Shown: positions 5,918 to 13,327, numbered from the stretch's first letter. The stretch: DNA of 16,978 bases from DAOVGU01 sp030637775 [NCBI: bacterium] (GCA_030637775.1 DAOWFY010000165.1:1-16978); one strand, 5' to 3'. Program-made: numbers and translations. Notes: a model not told the origin generated them from the sequence alone.

Positions 5918-7631
5918 TCTCTTCCGGGAAGAAAATGTCCTTGAGAATTCTTCCGGCAATTAATGCTGCCTCAGCGGAGCTGGCTGTATCAAGGAAAACA
6001 CAGAGGGAGATAATAGGATTTTCCCTGGGAGCATAACAGATGAATGCTCCGTGAGTTGGTAACTCCAACTCTGCTTTGGCAATTTGAGCTGTGCCGGTCT
6101 TTCCAGAGATAGATAGGCCGGTAACTTTGCTATTTCTACCTGTGCCTTGCTCCACAACATTGTAAAGACCTTCTTTCAATAGGGAAAGGTCTTCTTCGGG
6201 GATAAAGATCGAGCCTCGCAGATGTGGGGCGAAGGAAAGGATTTCATTTCCCAAAGGGTCAACAATTTCCTTTATAACCTCTGGTTGCCAGATGTTACCT
6301 CCATTAGCAATTGTCGCAATTAAACTTACCAATTGAATCGGAGTAACCAAAAGCGCTCCCTGACCGATGGAGAGGTTTAATGCTCCTCCTGATAGTCGAG
6401 GGGGAGGGATGGAGCCAGCCTTTTCTCCGGGTAGGTCAATTCCGGTAGGGGAGCCAAGCCCAAACCTCTTGCCATAGCTGAGAAGTCCCCTTGCTCCTAC
6501 CATTAACCCCACTTGACCAAAGAAGATATTGCAGGATTGGGGAAGAGCAGTATTAATGTCAATCCAGCCATGTTGTTTGTACTCCTCGGTTTCCCTATCC
6601 ACCCAGCAATGAAAGAGTCTGATTCGTTTCCCTTCCTGCACTTCCAATTCTCCTTTACATTCCAATTTATCGGTGGGAGTAATTACCCCTTTCTTTAAAG
6701 CGGAAAGTTCCGTGATAATCTTATAGATGGAACCTGGTGGGTAGCAGCCTTTGATCGCGCGGTTGAAGAAAGGCCTTCCCGGATGGAAAAGGTAAGGATC
6801 GATATCATCAGGATCAAAGGAAGGCTTACTCACCAGGGCCAGGATTTCACCATTCCTTGGATCCATGACCACGACACTTCCTCGATAACCACCGAGGTTC
6901 TCTGCAGAAGACTCCTGGATGGAGCGATCAATTGTTAAGATGATACTGTTACCCGGGGAAGACTCCTTCTTTCCTAAAATCCTTACCTTGTGGCCACGGG
7001 CATCAGTCTCTGCCCGAATACCCCCCCTTTTTCCTTTAAGGAGAGGGTCAAAGACCTTTTCTACTCCTTCTTTACCCACAAGGTCTCCTGCTTTTATCCT
7101 CTCTCCCTTTAATTTTTTCTTCTGCAGTTCTTCTGGACTTACCTCTCCCAGATAGCCAAGAAGATGGGCAGCTTTTTTGCCTAATTTATAGTCGCGCTTC
7201 AGTCCCACCTGGATGAAGATACCAGAAAGTTGCTCGCCTTTCTCTTCCACAAACGCCACCTCCCTTTCATTAAGATCTCTCTTAAGAGACTGTTGTTCAA
7301 AAGGGTTGGGGCAATCTTTTCTAAAAACGGATTCAATTTTTTCTTGGGGAATATTGATCACAGGGGCTAAAATGCTGCTGGCCTTTTGAGGATTTTTTAG
7401 ATCAAAGGGGACGAAGTAAAGATTAAAGCAGGGTCTATCTTTAACTAAAACTCTGCCATTTCTGTCGAAGATTGTCCCCCGGGGAATATCCAGACCGATG
7501 ATGCGTATAGAATTGAGGTCAGAGAGCCTCTGATAGCGGTAATATCGAAAGAGTTGGGTATAGATGAGTCCGCAGAAAAGAGGGATGAAGGAGAGATAGA
7601 TCAGGTGAGAAAGTCCTCTTATTCTATCCAT
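5910..7631 (-). CDS. mrdA: Penicillin-binding protein 2, class B transpeptidase
   Basis: Cross-links new glycan for cell elongation as partner of RodA. The 573 residues have a short cytoplasmic start, one membrane anchor (about 8-28), the dimerisation/pedestal motif PRGTIFDRNG (50-59), and a transpeptidase domain with SIYK (301-304; nucleophile Ser301, general base Lys304), SCN (366-368) and KTGT (511-514). The PPGS lead into the active site and the GQG (423-425) element are in place. At 573 residues it is shorter than E. coli PBP2 (about 630) but complete. The start overlaps the mreD stop by 8 nt, and the end overlaps rodA by 8 nt, so the three are probably translated together. It is a predicted beta-lactam target (mecillinam-type). 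Confidence 0.96.
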   Translation of the reverse strand: MDRIRGLSHLIYLSFIPLFCGLIYTQLFRYYRYQRLSDLNSIRIIGLDIPRGTIFDRNGRVLVKDRPCFNLYFVPFDLKNPQKASSILAPVINIPQEKIESVFRKDCPNPFEQQSLKRDLNEREVAFVEEKGEQLSGIFIQVGLKRDYKLGKKAAHLLGYLGEVSPEELQKKKLKGERIKAGDLVGKEGVEKVFDPLLKGKRGGIRAETDARGHKVRILGKKESSPGNSIILTIDRSIQESSAENLGGYRGSVVVMDPRNGEILALVSKPSFDPDDIDPYLFHPGRPFFNRAIKGCYPPGSIYKIITELSALKKGVITPTDKLECKGELEVQEGKRIRLFHCWVDRETEEYKQHGWIDINTALPQSCNIFFGQVGLMVGARGLLSYGKRFGLGSPTGIDLPGEKAGSIPPPRLSGGALNLSIGQGALLVTPIQLVSLIATIANGGNIWQPEVIKEIVDPLGNEILSFAPHLRGSIFIPEEDLSLLKEGLYNVVEQGTGRNSKVTGLSISGKTGTAQIAKAELELPTHGAFICYAPRENPIISLCVFLDTASSAEAALIAGRILKDIFFPEENE

Positions 7632-8115
7632 AGAGAGTTCTTTTTAGCCCCCAGAAGAGCAGGGAGAAGAGAAGAGAATTATAGATGGAGAAGATCAGGA
7701 TTTTGGGAATGAGCAGGCCCAGAGCCCAGGGATTTTGGTAAAAAAGAGCCGAAAAGATAATGTAGAGAAAACTTCCCAAAAAAACAAGGGTTATCTGAGA
7801 ATGGAAACTTTCCTTTATTTCCCATTTATTTTTCAATAAACCAATAAGATAACTGATCAGGCAGAAGGAAAAGCTATTGGTCCCAATAAGACCTCGAAAG
7901 AGGATATCCTGCAAAAGTCCGGCGCCGAAAGCCAGAGAAATTGCAAACATTCCACCGGTATACAGGGAAAAGAAGATCAGAAAGATAAGAATAAAATCGG
8001 GAGCAATCTTATTGATCCGGAGATATTTTGTCCCCACCCATTGAAGAAAAAAAAAGAAAGATATCGTGAGGAAAAGATTGGGCAGACGAAGAGAGATTTT
8101 TCCGACTCTGTTCAT
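7624..8115 (-). CDS. mreD: Rod-shape-determining membrane protein MreD
   Basis: A 163-residue, very hydrophobic protein with five or six predicted membrane segments. IAPDFILIFLIFFSLYTGG (37-55) and GAGLLQDILFRGLIGTNSF (64-82) fit the conserved MreD pattern, with the charged Asp in the LLQD turn. MreD is an inner-membrane member of the elongasome that binds MreC and tunes PBP2/RodA activity. Identification rests on this pattern plus position between mreC and mrdA. The ATG overlaps the mreC stop as ATGA, and its own stop overlaps mrdA by 8 nt. Confidence 0.9.
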   Translation of the reverse strand: MNRVGKISLRLPNLFLTISFFFFLQWVGTKYLRINKIAPDFILIFLIFFSLYTGGMFAISLAFGAGLLQDILFRGLIGTNSFSFCLISYLIGLLKNKWEIKESFHSQITLVFLGSFLYIIFSALFYQNPWALGLLIPKILIFSIYNSLLFSLLFWGLKRTLYG

Positions 8116-8822
8116 TGAATAATCAAAACCTCTTCCAATTTTGGGAAGGAAACGGCGGGATTAACTGTTACATCAAGGAAGAGAGAGGAATTTACCCCTC
8201 TAAGCCTGAGAACCTTACCGATAGGAAGTCCTTTTGGATAGAGGGTGGAAAGTCCTGATGTGAGCATGACATCTCCCCTTTTTATTTCACTTTCCTTGGG
8301 TAGATACTTTAATTCTAAAATGCCGGGATGACCTCCGAGCAAAATCCCGAGTTCCCTTGTACGTTGAATTAACCCGCTGATCCTACTTTCCGGGTGAAGA
8401 AGGGTCATCACAAGGGATGTATTTCCATCTACTCTGATCACCCTTCCTACCAAAGAGCCATTCTTGTCAAGGACGGTCATTCCTTCTCTGATGAGCTCGA
8501 CTTTTCCCGAATCAATCAAGACGGTTGTCGGCCAACCCACCGGCTCCATTCTTACTATCTTGGACACTCTTCGGAAACTATAAGGACTTCTCTCCTTTAG
8601 TTGAAGGATTTCTCGCAGCCGCCTATTCTCGGCCAGGAGTTCATCGATGAAGACTCTCTCCAATTCTATTCTCTTATGAGAGAGAAGTTCTTCCTGGGGA
8701 GGAAGAATTAAGGATTCCTTCATCCGGAGTATCTTGCAGGAGTTGGAGGATTTAATACCAATGAGAGACGCTAATAGAAGAAAGAAAAGGAGTAAAATCT
8801 CCTTTCTATACCTCCATAACAT
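8112..8822 (-). CDS. mreC: Cell shape-determining protein MreC
   Basis: A bitopic elongasome protein of 236 residues: membrane helix about 8-23, a coiled-coil about 44-78 (LAENRRLREILQLKER at its end), then the beta-domain with PVGWPTTVLIDSGK (93-106), VLDKNGSLVGRV (117-128), SRISGLIQRT (146-155) and DVMLTSGLSTLYPKGLPIGKV (184-204), all typical of MreC. MreC in the periplasm or outer leaflet switches PBP2-RodA to its active form. It is at the short end for the family, lacking the low-complexity C-terminal tail seen in many. An AAGGAA SD lies 8 nt before the ATG, within the end of mreB, 5 nt away. Confidence 0.95.
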   Translation of the reverse strand: MLWRYRKEILLLFFLLLASLIGIKSSNSCKILRMKESLILPPQEELLSHKRIELERVFIDELLAENRRLREILQLKERSPYSFRRVSKIVRMEPVGWPTTVLIDSGKVELIREGMTVLDKNGSLVGRVIRVDGNTSLVMTLLHPESRISGLIQRTRELGILLGGHPGILELKYLPKESEIKRGDVMLTSGLSTLYPKGLPIGKVLRLRGVNSSLFLDVTVNPAVSFPKLEEVLIIQ

Positions 8823-8827
8823 TTTGT

Positions 8828-9856
8828 CTATTCCTTTTTGAAACTCTTGAGATAGGAAATTTCTTCCAGCATCTTACCCGTTCCCTTTACCACCGCTAAA
8901 AGAGGTTCTTCCGACACCCTCACCGGAATCTTTGTTTCCTGAGAAAGTAGTTTATCTATACCCTGCAGCAGAGATCCACCGCCGGTCATTATTAAACCTT
9001 GTTTTGCCAAATCACTGGATAACTCAGGCGGTGTCTCTTCCAGGATGGCATGAACCTCATTGACGATTATGGATAATGACTCTTTGATTGCTTCCCTGAT
9101 CTCCTCCGAATGAAGGGCGACTGTCTTGGGCAACCCTTCTATTAAATCCCTTCCATTGATCTCCTCACTTAATTCATTCTTTCCCAAAGAGATAGCACTA
9201 CCAATACTAATCTTAATCTCCTCCGCCGTACGCTCTCCAACTAAGAGATTATAATTTTTTTTCAGATATTCGATGATTGCCTCATCCATCTCGTTACCCG
9301 CAATTCTGATACTTCGCATTACCACAATGCCTCCCAGAGATATCACGGCCATCTCGGTAGTTCCACCGCCGATATCAATAATGAAGCTGCCGGTAGGTTC
9401 AGCTACCGGCAATCCTACTCCAATGGCAGCCGCCATTGGCTCCTGCACCAGATAGACCGCTCTTGCTCCCGCTTTGATCGCCGTCTCCCGGACAGCTCTT
9501 CTTTCCACATTGGTGATGCCAGATGGAATGGCAATAACGATCCGGGGTGGAAGGATAAAACGATGTCGCCTCGTGTGTACCTTATTAATGAAGTAACGCA
9601 GCATCATCTCGGTAGCTTCGAAATCAGCAATCACCCCATCCCGCAAGGGCTTCATCGCGATGATATTAGCCGGGGTTCTGCCCAGCATTTGCTTCGCCTC
9701 AGATCCCACGGCCAGGACCTCCTTTGTCTCCATATTGAATGCCACAATTGAAGGCTCAGAGAGCACAATTCCCATTTTCCTTACATGGACAACACTATTT
9801 GACGTTCCTAAATCTATTCCGATATCGTTAGAAAAAAATTGAAATGGATTCCGCAT
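8828..9856 (-). CDS. mreB: Rod-shape-determining actin homologue MreB
   Basis: A 342-residue actin-fold ATPase that forms membrane-bound filaments directing side-wall synthesis. It has the N-terminal membrane-binding stretch MRNPFQFF, phosphate-1 loop GIDLGTSNS (13-21), phosphate-2 loop IDIGGGTTEMAV (160-171), and adenosine motif IMTGGGSLLQG (289-299). The connecting QEPMAAAIGVGLP (138-150) is canonical. An AGGAG SD lies 8 nt upstream of the ATG. It heads the mreBCD-mrdA-rodA operon and has its own promoter with a palindromic repeat in the leader. MreB is by far the most conserved product in the operon, so assignment is secure. Confidence 0.98.
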   Translation of the reverse strand: MRNPFQFFSNDIGIDLGTSNSVVHVRKMGIVLSEPSIVAFNMETKEVLAVGSEAKQMLGRTPANIIAMKPLRDGVIADFEATEMMLRYFINKVHTRRHRFILPPRIVIAIPSGITNVERRAVRETAIKAGARAVYLVQEPMAAAIGVGLPVAEPTGSFIIDIGGGTTEMAVISLGGIVVMRSIRIAGNEMDEAIIEYLKKNYNLLVGERTAEEIKISIGSAISLGKNELSEEINGRDLIEGLPKTVALHSEEIREAIKESLSIIVNEVHAILEETPPELSSDLAKQGLIMTGGGSLLQGIDKLLSQETKIPVRVSEEPLLAVVKGTGKMLEEISYLKSFKKE

Positions 9857-9875
9857 TTTTTTGTCTCCTTATTTT

Positions 9876-9905
9876 GTCATTCTGAGGCATAGCCGAAGAA
9901 TCTCC
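9876..9905. repeat. Small palindromic repeat in the mreB leader
   Basis: ATTCT (9879-9883) pairs with AGAAT (9897-9901), and GGC (9886-9888) with GCC (9892-9894) around an ATA loop. The two stems are separated by a symmetric GA/GA step. The flanks GTCATTCTGAG and GAAGAATCTC match, from memory, a small repeat scattered in many bacterial genomes. It lies between the mreB -10 and the start codon, so it would form a hairpin at the very 5' end of the mre transcript. Only one copy is in this window. Confidence 0.6.
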
Positions 9906-9907
9906 TT

Positions 9908-9936
9908 ATTCTATCAAATATTTCTTATAAAGTCAA
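9908..9936 (-). promoter_or_regulatory. Predicted mreB operon promoter
   Basis: On the minus strand TTGACT (9936-9931) and TAGAAT (9913-9908) are separated by exactly 17 bp; both hexamers match five of six sigma-70 positions. Transcription would start near 9901, giving a leader of about 45 nt that contains the palindromic repeat and then the SD. It shares the 99-bp divergent intergenic region with the phosphohexomutase promoter. Confidence 0.7.
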
Positions 9937-9940
9937 AAAA

Positions 9941-9949
9941 TGATATAAT
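9941..9949 (+). promoter_or_regulatory. Extended -10 promoter of the phosphohexomutase gene
   Basis: TGATATAAT (9941-9949) is a full extended -10: TGN followed by the consensus hexamer TATAAT at 9944-9949. The -35 region (around 9921-9926, TTTCTT) is weak, as is usual for extended -10 promoters. The start of transcription is expected at about 9956, which is the A of the ATG. With no SD present this predicts a leaderless message. Confidence 0.65.
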
Positions 9950-9955
9950 GAAAAT

Positions 9956-11311
9956 ATGAAATTGAATCGAGAAATTTTTCGGGAGTATGATCTCAGAGGA
10001 ATTGTGAAGAAAGATCTCTCTGATGATGTTGTAGCCTCAATTGCCAGAGGTTTTGGCACCTATCTACAGAGAATTTCCCGAGGAAGGGAGATAGTGGTGG
10101 CCAGGGATAATCGCCTTAGCTCTGAGCACCTATCTCGTCTGGTTATAGAAGGACTTCTTTCTACCGGATGCGACGTTACAGATATCGGAGAGGTTCCTAC
10201 CCCGGTTTTCTACTTTGCCAATCATCATTTTGGAGAGAATGGGGGAGTGATGATTACCGCCAGCCATAACCCTCCCCAATTTAATGGTTTTAAATTGGTA
10301 TTAGAGAGAAAGAGCATCTACGGCAAGCAGATTCAGGATTTAAGAGAAATCGTTGAAAAAGGAATGTTCAAAAAAGGGAGGGGAAAATTAAGGAAGAAAA
10401 ATATTAATAACCTCTACTTTAAAGCAATTAGAGATAGAATCAAACTGAAAAGAGCCATTTCTCTGGTTATTGATGCGGGAAATGGCATTGCCGGTCCATT
10501 TGCTCTAAATTTATTAAAAAATTTAGGCTGTGAGGTTGATCCTCTCTATTGTGAGAGTGATGGTAATTTCCCTCACCATCCGCCAGACCCTGTGGTAGCG
10601 GAGAATTTGCGTGACCTGATCAAAAGAGTAAAAGAAACAAAAGCAGAACTCGGAATAGCCTACGATGGTGATGGGGATAGAATCGGAGTCGTTGACGAGA
10701 AAGGGGAAATAGTCTGGGGAGATAAACTCCTGATTATCCTTGCACAAGAGATATTACAAAAATTACCCGGCTCGGTAATTATCTTTGATGTCAAATGCTC
10801 CAACGCACTTGCCGAGGCGATAAAAGAGAAAGGCGGAACCCCTTTAATGTGGAAGACGGGTCACTCCCTGATCGAGGATAAGTTAAGGCAGGAAAAGTCT
10901 CCCCTGGCGGGAGAATTAAGTGGCCACATCTATTTTGCCGATGATTGGTTTGGCTTTGATGACGCCCTTTATACCTCAGCCCGGCTCTTGCAAATTCTCT
11001 CAAGAAGTAAGAAGGAATTCTCTGGCCACCTCTCCGGAATAAGGGAATATTATGCCAGCCCAGAGATCAGAGTTTCTACCCCCGAAGCCAGGAAGTTTCT
11101 TATCGTCGACAAAATCAAAAGATATTTTCAGAGCCGGTATCGAATCTCTGATATTGATGGGGTGAAGGTTTTCTTTAAGAGAGGCTGGGGTTTGGTGCGC
11201 GCCTCCAATACAGAGGCCTCTTTGGTCATTCGCTTCGAAGCCACCACACCGGGACACCTGAAGGAAATAGAAAAGATTATTATGAGAGAGGTAAAGAAAA
11301 ACTTGGTTTAG
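9956..11311 (+). CDS. manB: Phosphomannomutase/phosphoglucomutase
   Basis: An alpha-D-phosphohexomutase of 451 residues that interconverts hexose 1- and 6-phosphates, feeding nucleotide-sugar and envelope polysaccharide synthesis. It has EYDLRGIV (10-17), the phosphoserine loop TASHNPPQFNGFK with Ser103, the magnesium loop DGDGDR (237-242), the sugar-recognition loop GELSGH (319-324), and the phosphate-binding RASNTEA (415-421) of domain 4. The GELSGH and EYDLRG wording places it in the PMM/PGM (AlgC-like) branch rather than phosphoglucosamine mutase. Which sugar is used cannot be read from sequence. The ATG sits at the predicted transcription start and lacks an SD. It is divergent from the mre operon. 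Confidence 0.92.
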   Translation: MKLNREIFREYDLRGIVKKDLSDDVVASIARGFGTYLQRISRGREIVVARDNRLSSEHLSRLVIEGLLSTGCDVTDIGEVPTPVFYFANHHFGENGGVMITASHNPPQFNGFKLVLERKSIYGKQIQDLREIVEKGMFKKGRGKLRKKNINNLYFKAIRDRIKLKRAISLVIDAGNGIAGPFALNLLKNLGCEVDPLYCESDGNFPHHPPDPVVAENLRDLIKRVKETKAELGIAYDGDGDRIGVVDEKGEIVWGDKLLIILAQEILQKLPGSVIIFDVKCSNALAEAIKEKGGTPLMWKTGHSLIEDKLRQEKSPLAGELSGHIYFADDWFGFDDALYTSARLLQILSRSKKEFSGHLSGIREYYASPEIRVSTPEARKFLIVDKIKRYFQSRYRISDIDGVKVFFKRGWGLVRASNTEASLVIRFEATTPGHLKEIEKIIMREVKKNLV

Positions 11312-11320
11312 AACACTAAT

Positions 11321-11390
11321 GTGAGCACCCTGACCGAGCACCATCGGTGCGAGACCTGGTGAGCGTGCCGCCGAAGAAGATAGTCCGAAC
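11321..11390. other. GC-rich hairpin-bearing spacer
   Basis: Almost all of the 84 bp between the phosphohexomutase and yggS is more GC-rich than the surrounding DNA. It contains GCACC (11338-11342) and GGTGC (11346-11350) with a 3-nt loop, inside a weaker CACC...GGTG pairing (11325-11328 with 11358-11361). No T-run follows, so it is not a plain terminator. It may be a dispersed repeat. yggS starts 6 nt after it with no SD. Confidence 0.4.
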
Positions 11391-11395
11391 ATACG

Positions 11396-12055
11396 ATGAT
11401 TAAAGAAAATGTGCAGAGGATATTGAAGGAGTTGCCGGAAGGGGTAGAGTTGGTAGCGGCCGCAAAAACAAGGAGCCCAGGGGAAATTTTAGAGGCGATA
11501 GATGGAGGAATAAAGATTATTGGAGAAAACTATCTCCAGGAGACACTGAGTGTCTTTAAGGTAATTGAAAGAAGGGTAAAATACCATTTTATTGGGCATC
11601 TGCAGAAGAATAAGGTGAAAAAAGCGGTAAAGATATTTGATATGATTGAGACGGTTGATTCCTTAGAGATAGCGGAAAAGATTGATAAAAGATGTAATCA
11701 AATTGGTAAAATAATGCCGCTATTAATCGAGATAAACAGTGGCCGAGAAAAGCAGAAATTCGGGGTATTCCCCGAAATGGCAGAAAGGTTGATAAAGGAT
11801 ATTTCCTCCTTTAAAAATATAAAAATAATGGGACTGATGACGATGGGACCTCGCTTGGGAAATCCTATAGAATCCCGACCCTATTTTATCGAGACAAGAA
11901 AAATATTTGAAAGAATAAAAGCACTGAATCTACCTCGTGTTGAGATGAGATATCTTTCGATGGGAATGACCAATTCCTATAAGATTGCGATTAGTGAAGG
12001 GGCAAATATGGTAAGGATCGGAACAAAGATCTTTGGGGAAAGGGATGATGATTAG
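11396..12055 (+). CDS. yggS: YggS-family pyridoxal phosphate homeostasis protein
   Basis: A 219-residue fold-type III PLP-binding protein of the YggS/PLPBP/ProSC family, which buffers free PLP and affects amino-acid and keto-acid balance without known catalytic activity. LVAAAKTRS holds the PLP lysine (Lys24). GENYLQE (43-49), FIGHLQKNK (65-73), KFGV, MGLMTMGP and the C-terminal LSMGMTNSYKIAISEGANMVRIGTKIFGER (phosphate-binding end) are all typical. It is a little short (family 225-235). The usual family wording is SMGMSxDxxxAI; here it reads SMGMTNSYKIAI, with the Asp missing. No SD precedes the ATG. The end overlaps the lipoprotein start by 11 nt. Confidence 0.92.
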   Translation: MIKENVQRILKELPEGVELVAAAKTRSPGEILEAIDGGIKIIGENYLQETLSVFKVIERRVKYHFIGHLQKNKVKKAVKIFDMIETVDSLEIAEKIDKRCNQIGKIMPLLIEINSGREKQKFGVFPEMAERLIKDISSFKNIKIMGLMTMGPRLGNPIESRPYFIETRKIFERIKALNLPRVEMRYLSMGMTNSYKIAISEGANMVRIGTKIFGERDDD

Positions 12056-12827
12056 GTTTTGGCAGATAATAATAGGGTTATCTCTTTGCGGGCTTTTTCT
12101 TTTTGGTTGTCAGCCAAAGGCAAAGGTAGAAGAAAGGAAAATTCCCCAAACCTATATCTGCCATCAGAGCATAGGTAAAGTTAAGATTGATGGCATTCTC
12201 GATGAGAAGGATTGGCAGAAGGCAGAGCCAATAAACTTTTATCATTTAAGGAGAAAGGACCCCCAGGACTATAGAGAGCCAGAATCCCCTACCATTGGTA
12301 AGCTCCTCTGGGATAAGGATTATTTCTACGTTAGTTTTAAGGCTTATGATAAGGATATTTGGGGTTACTATACTGAAAGGGACGAAACTACCTACCGGGA
12401 GGACGTCTTGGAGATCTTTCTCAAGCCTGATGCCCAAAAGGCATCTTACTATAATTTTGAAATTAATGCTTTAGGCACGGTCTATGATGCATTCAATTTC
12501 AAAAGAGGTTTTGCTGGCGGGAGTCATCGCTGGAGTAAGTGGAACTGTGAAGGACTGAAGATTGGAATAAAGGTTAAAGGAAGTTTGAATAATTGGAAGG
12601 ATGAGGATGAATGCTGGGTCTTAGAGGTGGCCATTCCCTTCTCTGCCTTTAAGGAGATAACTCTTTCTCCCAAGATAGGGGATGAATGGTCCTTTGCCCT
12701 TTGCCGCTATGACTACTCGGTCTATCTAGAAGAGGGTCGTGAACTTTCTTCTTCCGCCAAACTTTCAAAATTGAATTTTCACCTCTGGGAAGATTATGAC
12801 CGTCTGCTCTTCTCTAAATTGCGCTAA
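12045..12827 (+). CDS. Lipoprotein with CBM9-like carbohydrate-binding domain
   Basis: A 260-residue exported lipoprotein: MMIRFW, hydrophobic core, then LFGC with acylated Cys22. Gln at +2 suggests release to an outer membrane if the cell has one. The rest is one beta-sandwich domain of the CBM9/DOMON-like type: KIDGILDEKDWQKAEPI (near 44-60), WDKDYFYVSFKAYDKDIW, EDVLEIFLKPD, YNFEINALGTVYDAF, WVLEVAIPFSAF and GDEWSFALCRYD. Such domains bind sugar ends or polysaccharides on secreted or surface proteins; no catalytic domain follows. Starts are possible at TTG 12033, ATG 12045 and ATG 12048; GGGGAAAGGG just upstream favours the ATGs. It overlaps the yggS end by 11 nt. The TAA is the beginning of the first 77-bp repeat. 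Confidence 0.82.
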   Translation: MMIRFWQIIIGLSLCGLFLFGCQPKAKVEERKIPQTYICHQSIGKVKIDGILDEKDWQKAEPINFYHLRRKDPQDYREPESPTIGKLLWDKDYFYVSFKAYDKDIWGYYTERDETTYREDVLEIFLKPDAQKASYYNFEINALGTVYDAFNFKRGFAGGSHRWSKWNCEGLKIGIKVKGSLNNWKDEDECWVLEVAIPFSAFKEITLSPKIGDEWSFALCRYDYSVYLEEGRELSSSAKLSKLNFHLWEDYDRLLFSKLR

Positions 12828-12968
12828 TCTATCTGCTTACTTCAGTAGCAATATGCGGAAAGATTAACTTCTTTGAGATTGCTCACAGCAACTTCCGCCA
12901 CTAATCTATTCTCTATCTTCAGTAGCAATATGCGGTAAGAATCGCTTCTCAGAAATTGCTCACAGCAA
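12824..12968. repeat. Tandem 77-bp structured repeat, two copies
   Basis: Copy 1 is 12824-12900 and copy 2 is 12901-12968 (cut short), in exact 77-bp register. Shared blocks are CTAATCTAT, TTCAGTAGCAATATGCGG and ATTGCTCACAGCAA. In each copy AGCAAT pairs with ATTGCT (12847-12852 with 12878-12883; 12924-12929 with 12955-12960). The middle differs between copies yet still folds: AAAGA/TCTTT in copy 1 and AGAA/TTCT in copy 2. Copy 1 contains the lipoprotein TAA. Copy 2 stops matching at 12969, exactly where the mnmG-like sequence begins. Only two copies and no spacer pattern, so not CRISPR. Confidence 0.8.
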
Positions 12969-13067
12969 ATGAATCAGCAGGATGGAGAGGTCGGCTTGCC
13001 GCAGACCGTCAATTCGGCAGGCCTGACCGAAGGAAAGAGGTCTTATCTTTGTTATTTTTTGACTTAG
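12960..13067 (-). pseudogene. Detached C-terminal fragment of mnmG
   Basis: On the minus strand about 35 codons read [15 protein letters not shown] then [14 protein letters not shown] and a TGA (12962-12960). This is the MnmG C-terminal helical end, and is 21 residues identical to the intact mnmG nearby from SFGQ through LLIHL. Upstream it decays (LSQKITKIRP versus REKLIKIEP) and meets a TAA at 13070-13068; there is no start. The IRP wording is the commoner one in the family, so this looks like the end of a real but different mnmG allele. It lies 1,072 bp from the matching part of the intact gene, with the nucleotidyltransferase cassette between. Confidence 0.82.
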
Positions 13068-13077
13068 TTATTATAAT
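13049..13077 (+). promoter_or_regulatory. Promoter of the nucleotidyltransferase cassette
   Basis: TTGTTA (13049-13054) and a consensus TATAAT (13072-13077) are spaced by 17 bp. The expected transcription start is near 13084, 10 nt before the GTG of the small first gene. The promoter overlaps the decayed end of the mnmG fragment, so it arrived with, or was created by, the cassette junction. Confidence 0.6.
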
Positions 13078-13093
13078 GTAGTATTCTTTTTGT

Positions 13094-13327
13094 GTGAAAA
13101 CTAAATCAGATTTTTTTGATGAGGATGAAGAATGGCTACAACTGCAGCCAGCCGAACGTCTTTTAGAAACAACCAAACTTTGGGCGATATATCGCCTGAT
13201 GGGAGGTAACCTTGATCCCGAACCCGATCCTCAAAGTCCTTTCTACATTTTTCAAACACCACGTTCGTTGTCTGTTAATCGGCGGACAAGCCTGCATTAT
13301 TTACGGAGCCAGCGAATTCAGTCGTGA
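13094..13327 (+). CDS. Small acidic protein upstream of the nucleotidyltransferase
   Basis: A 77-residue product from a GTG start about 10 nt after the predicted transcription start. The first 50 residues, with FFDEDEEWLQLQPAERLLE, TTKLWAIYRLMGG and NLDPEPDPQSPFY, resemble from memory small proteins encoded directly before Pol-beta-type nucleotidyltransferases in other bacteria (pattern ERLxExxKLWxxYxxLGGxLDPEPDPQSPF). The last 39 codons overlap the next gene by 116 nt in another frame and look like unconstrained sequence; the real protein may be conserved only up to about residue 52. No SD is seen. Function unknown; position and size would fit an antitoxin or accessory subunit, but that is inference. 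Only the GTG gives this frame a start ahead of the conserved part. Confidence 0.6.
   Translation: MKTKSDFFDEDEEWLQLQPAERLLETTKLWAIYRLMGGNLDPEPDPQSPFYIFQTPRSLSVNRRTSLHYLRSQRIQS

Noticed and set aside
5918-5959. Longer RodA N-terminus
   Set aside because: The extra residues are the mrdA 3' end in another frame; SEDS proteins start just before the first helix as from 5917.
11000-11392. Minus-strand 130-codon frame opposite the phosphohexomutase end
   Set aside because: It is antisense to a conserved gene and to the GC-rich spacer, with no SD or family features.
12824-12968. CRISPR-like repeat array
   Set aside because: Only two long copies abut with no spacers between, their centres differ, and no cas gene is near.
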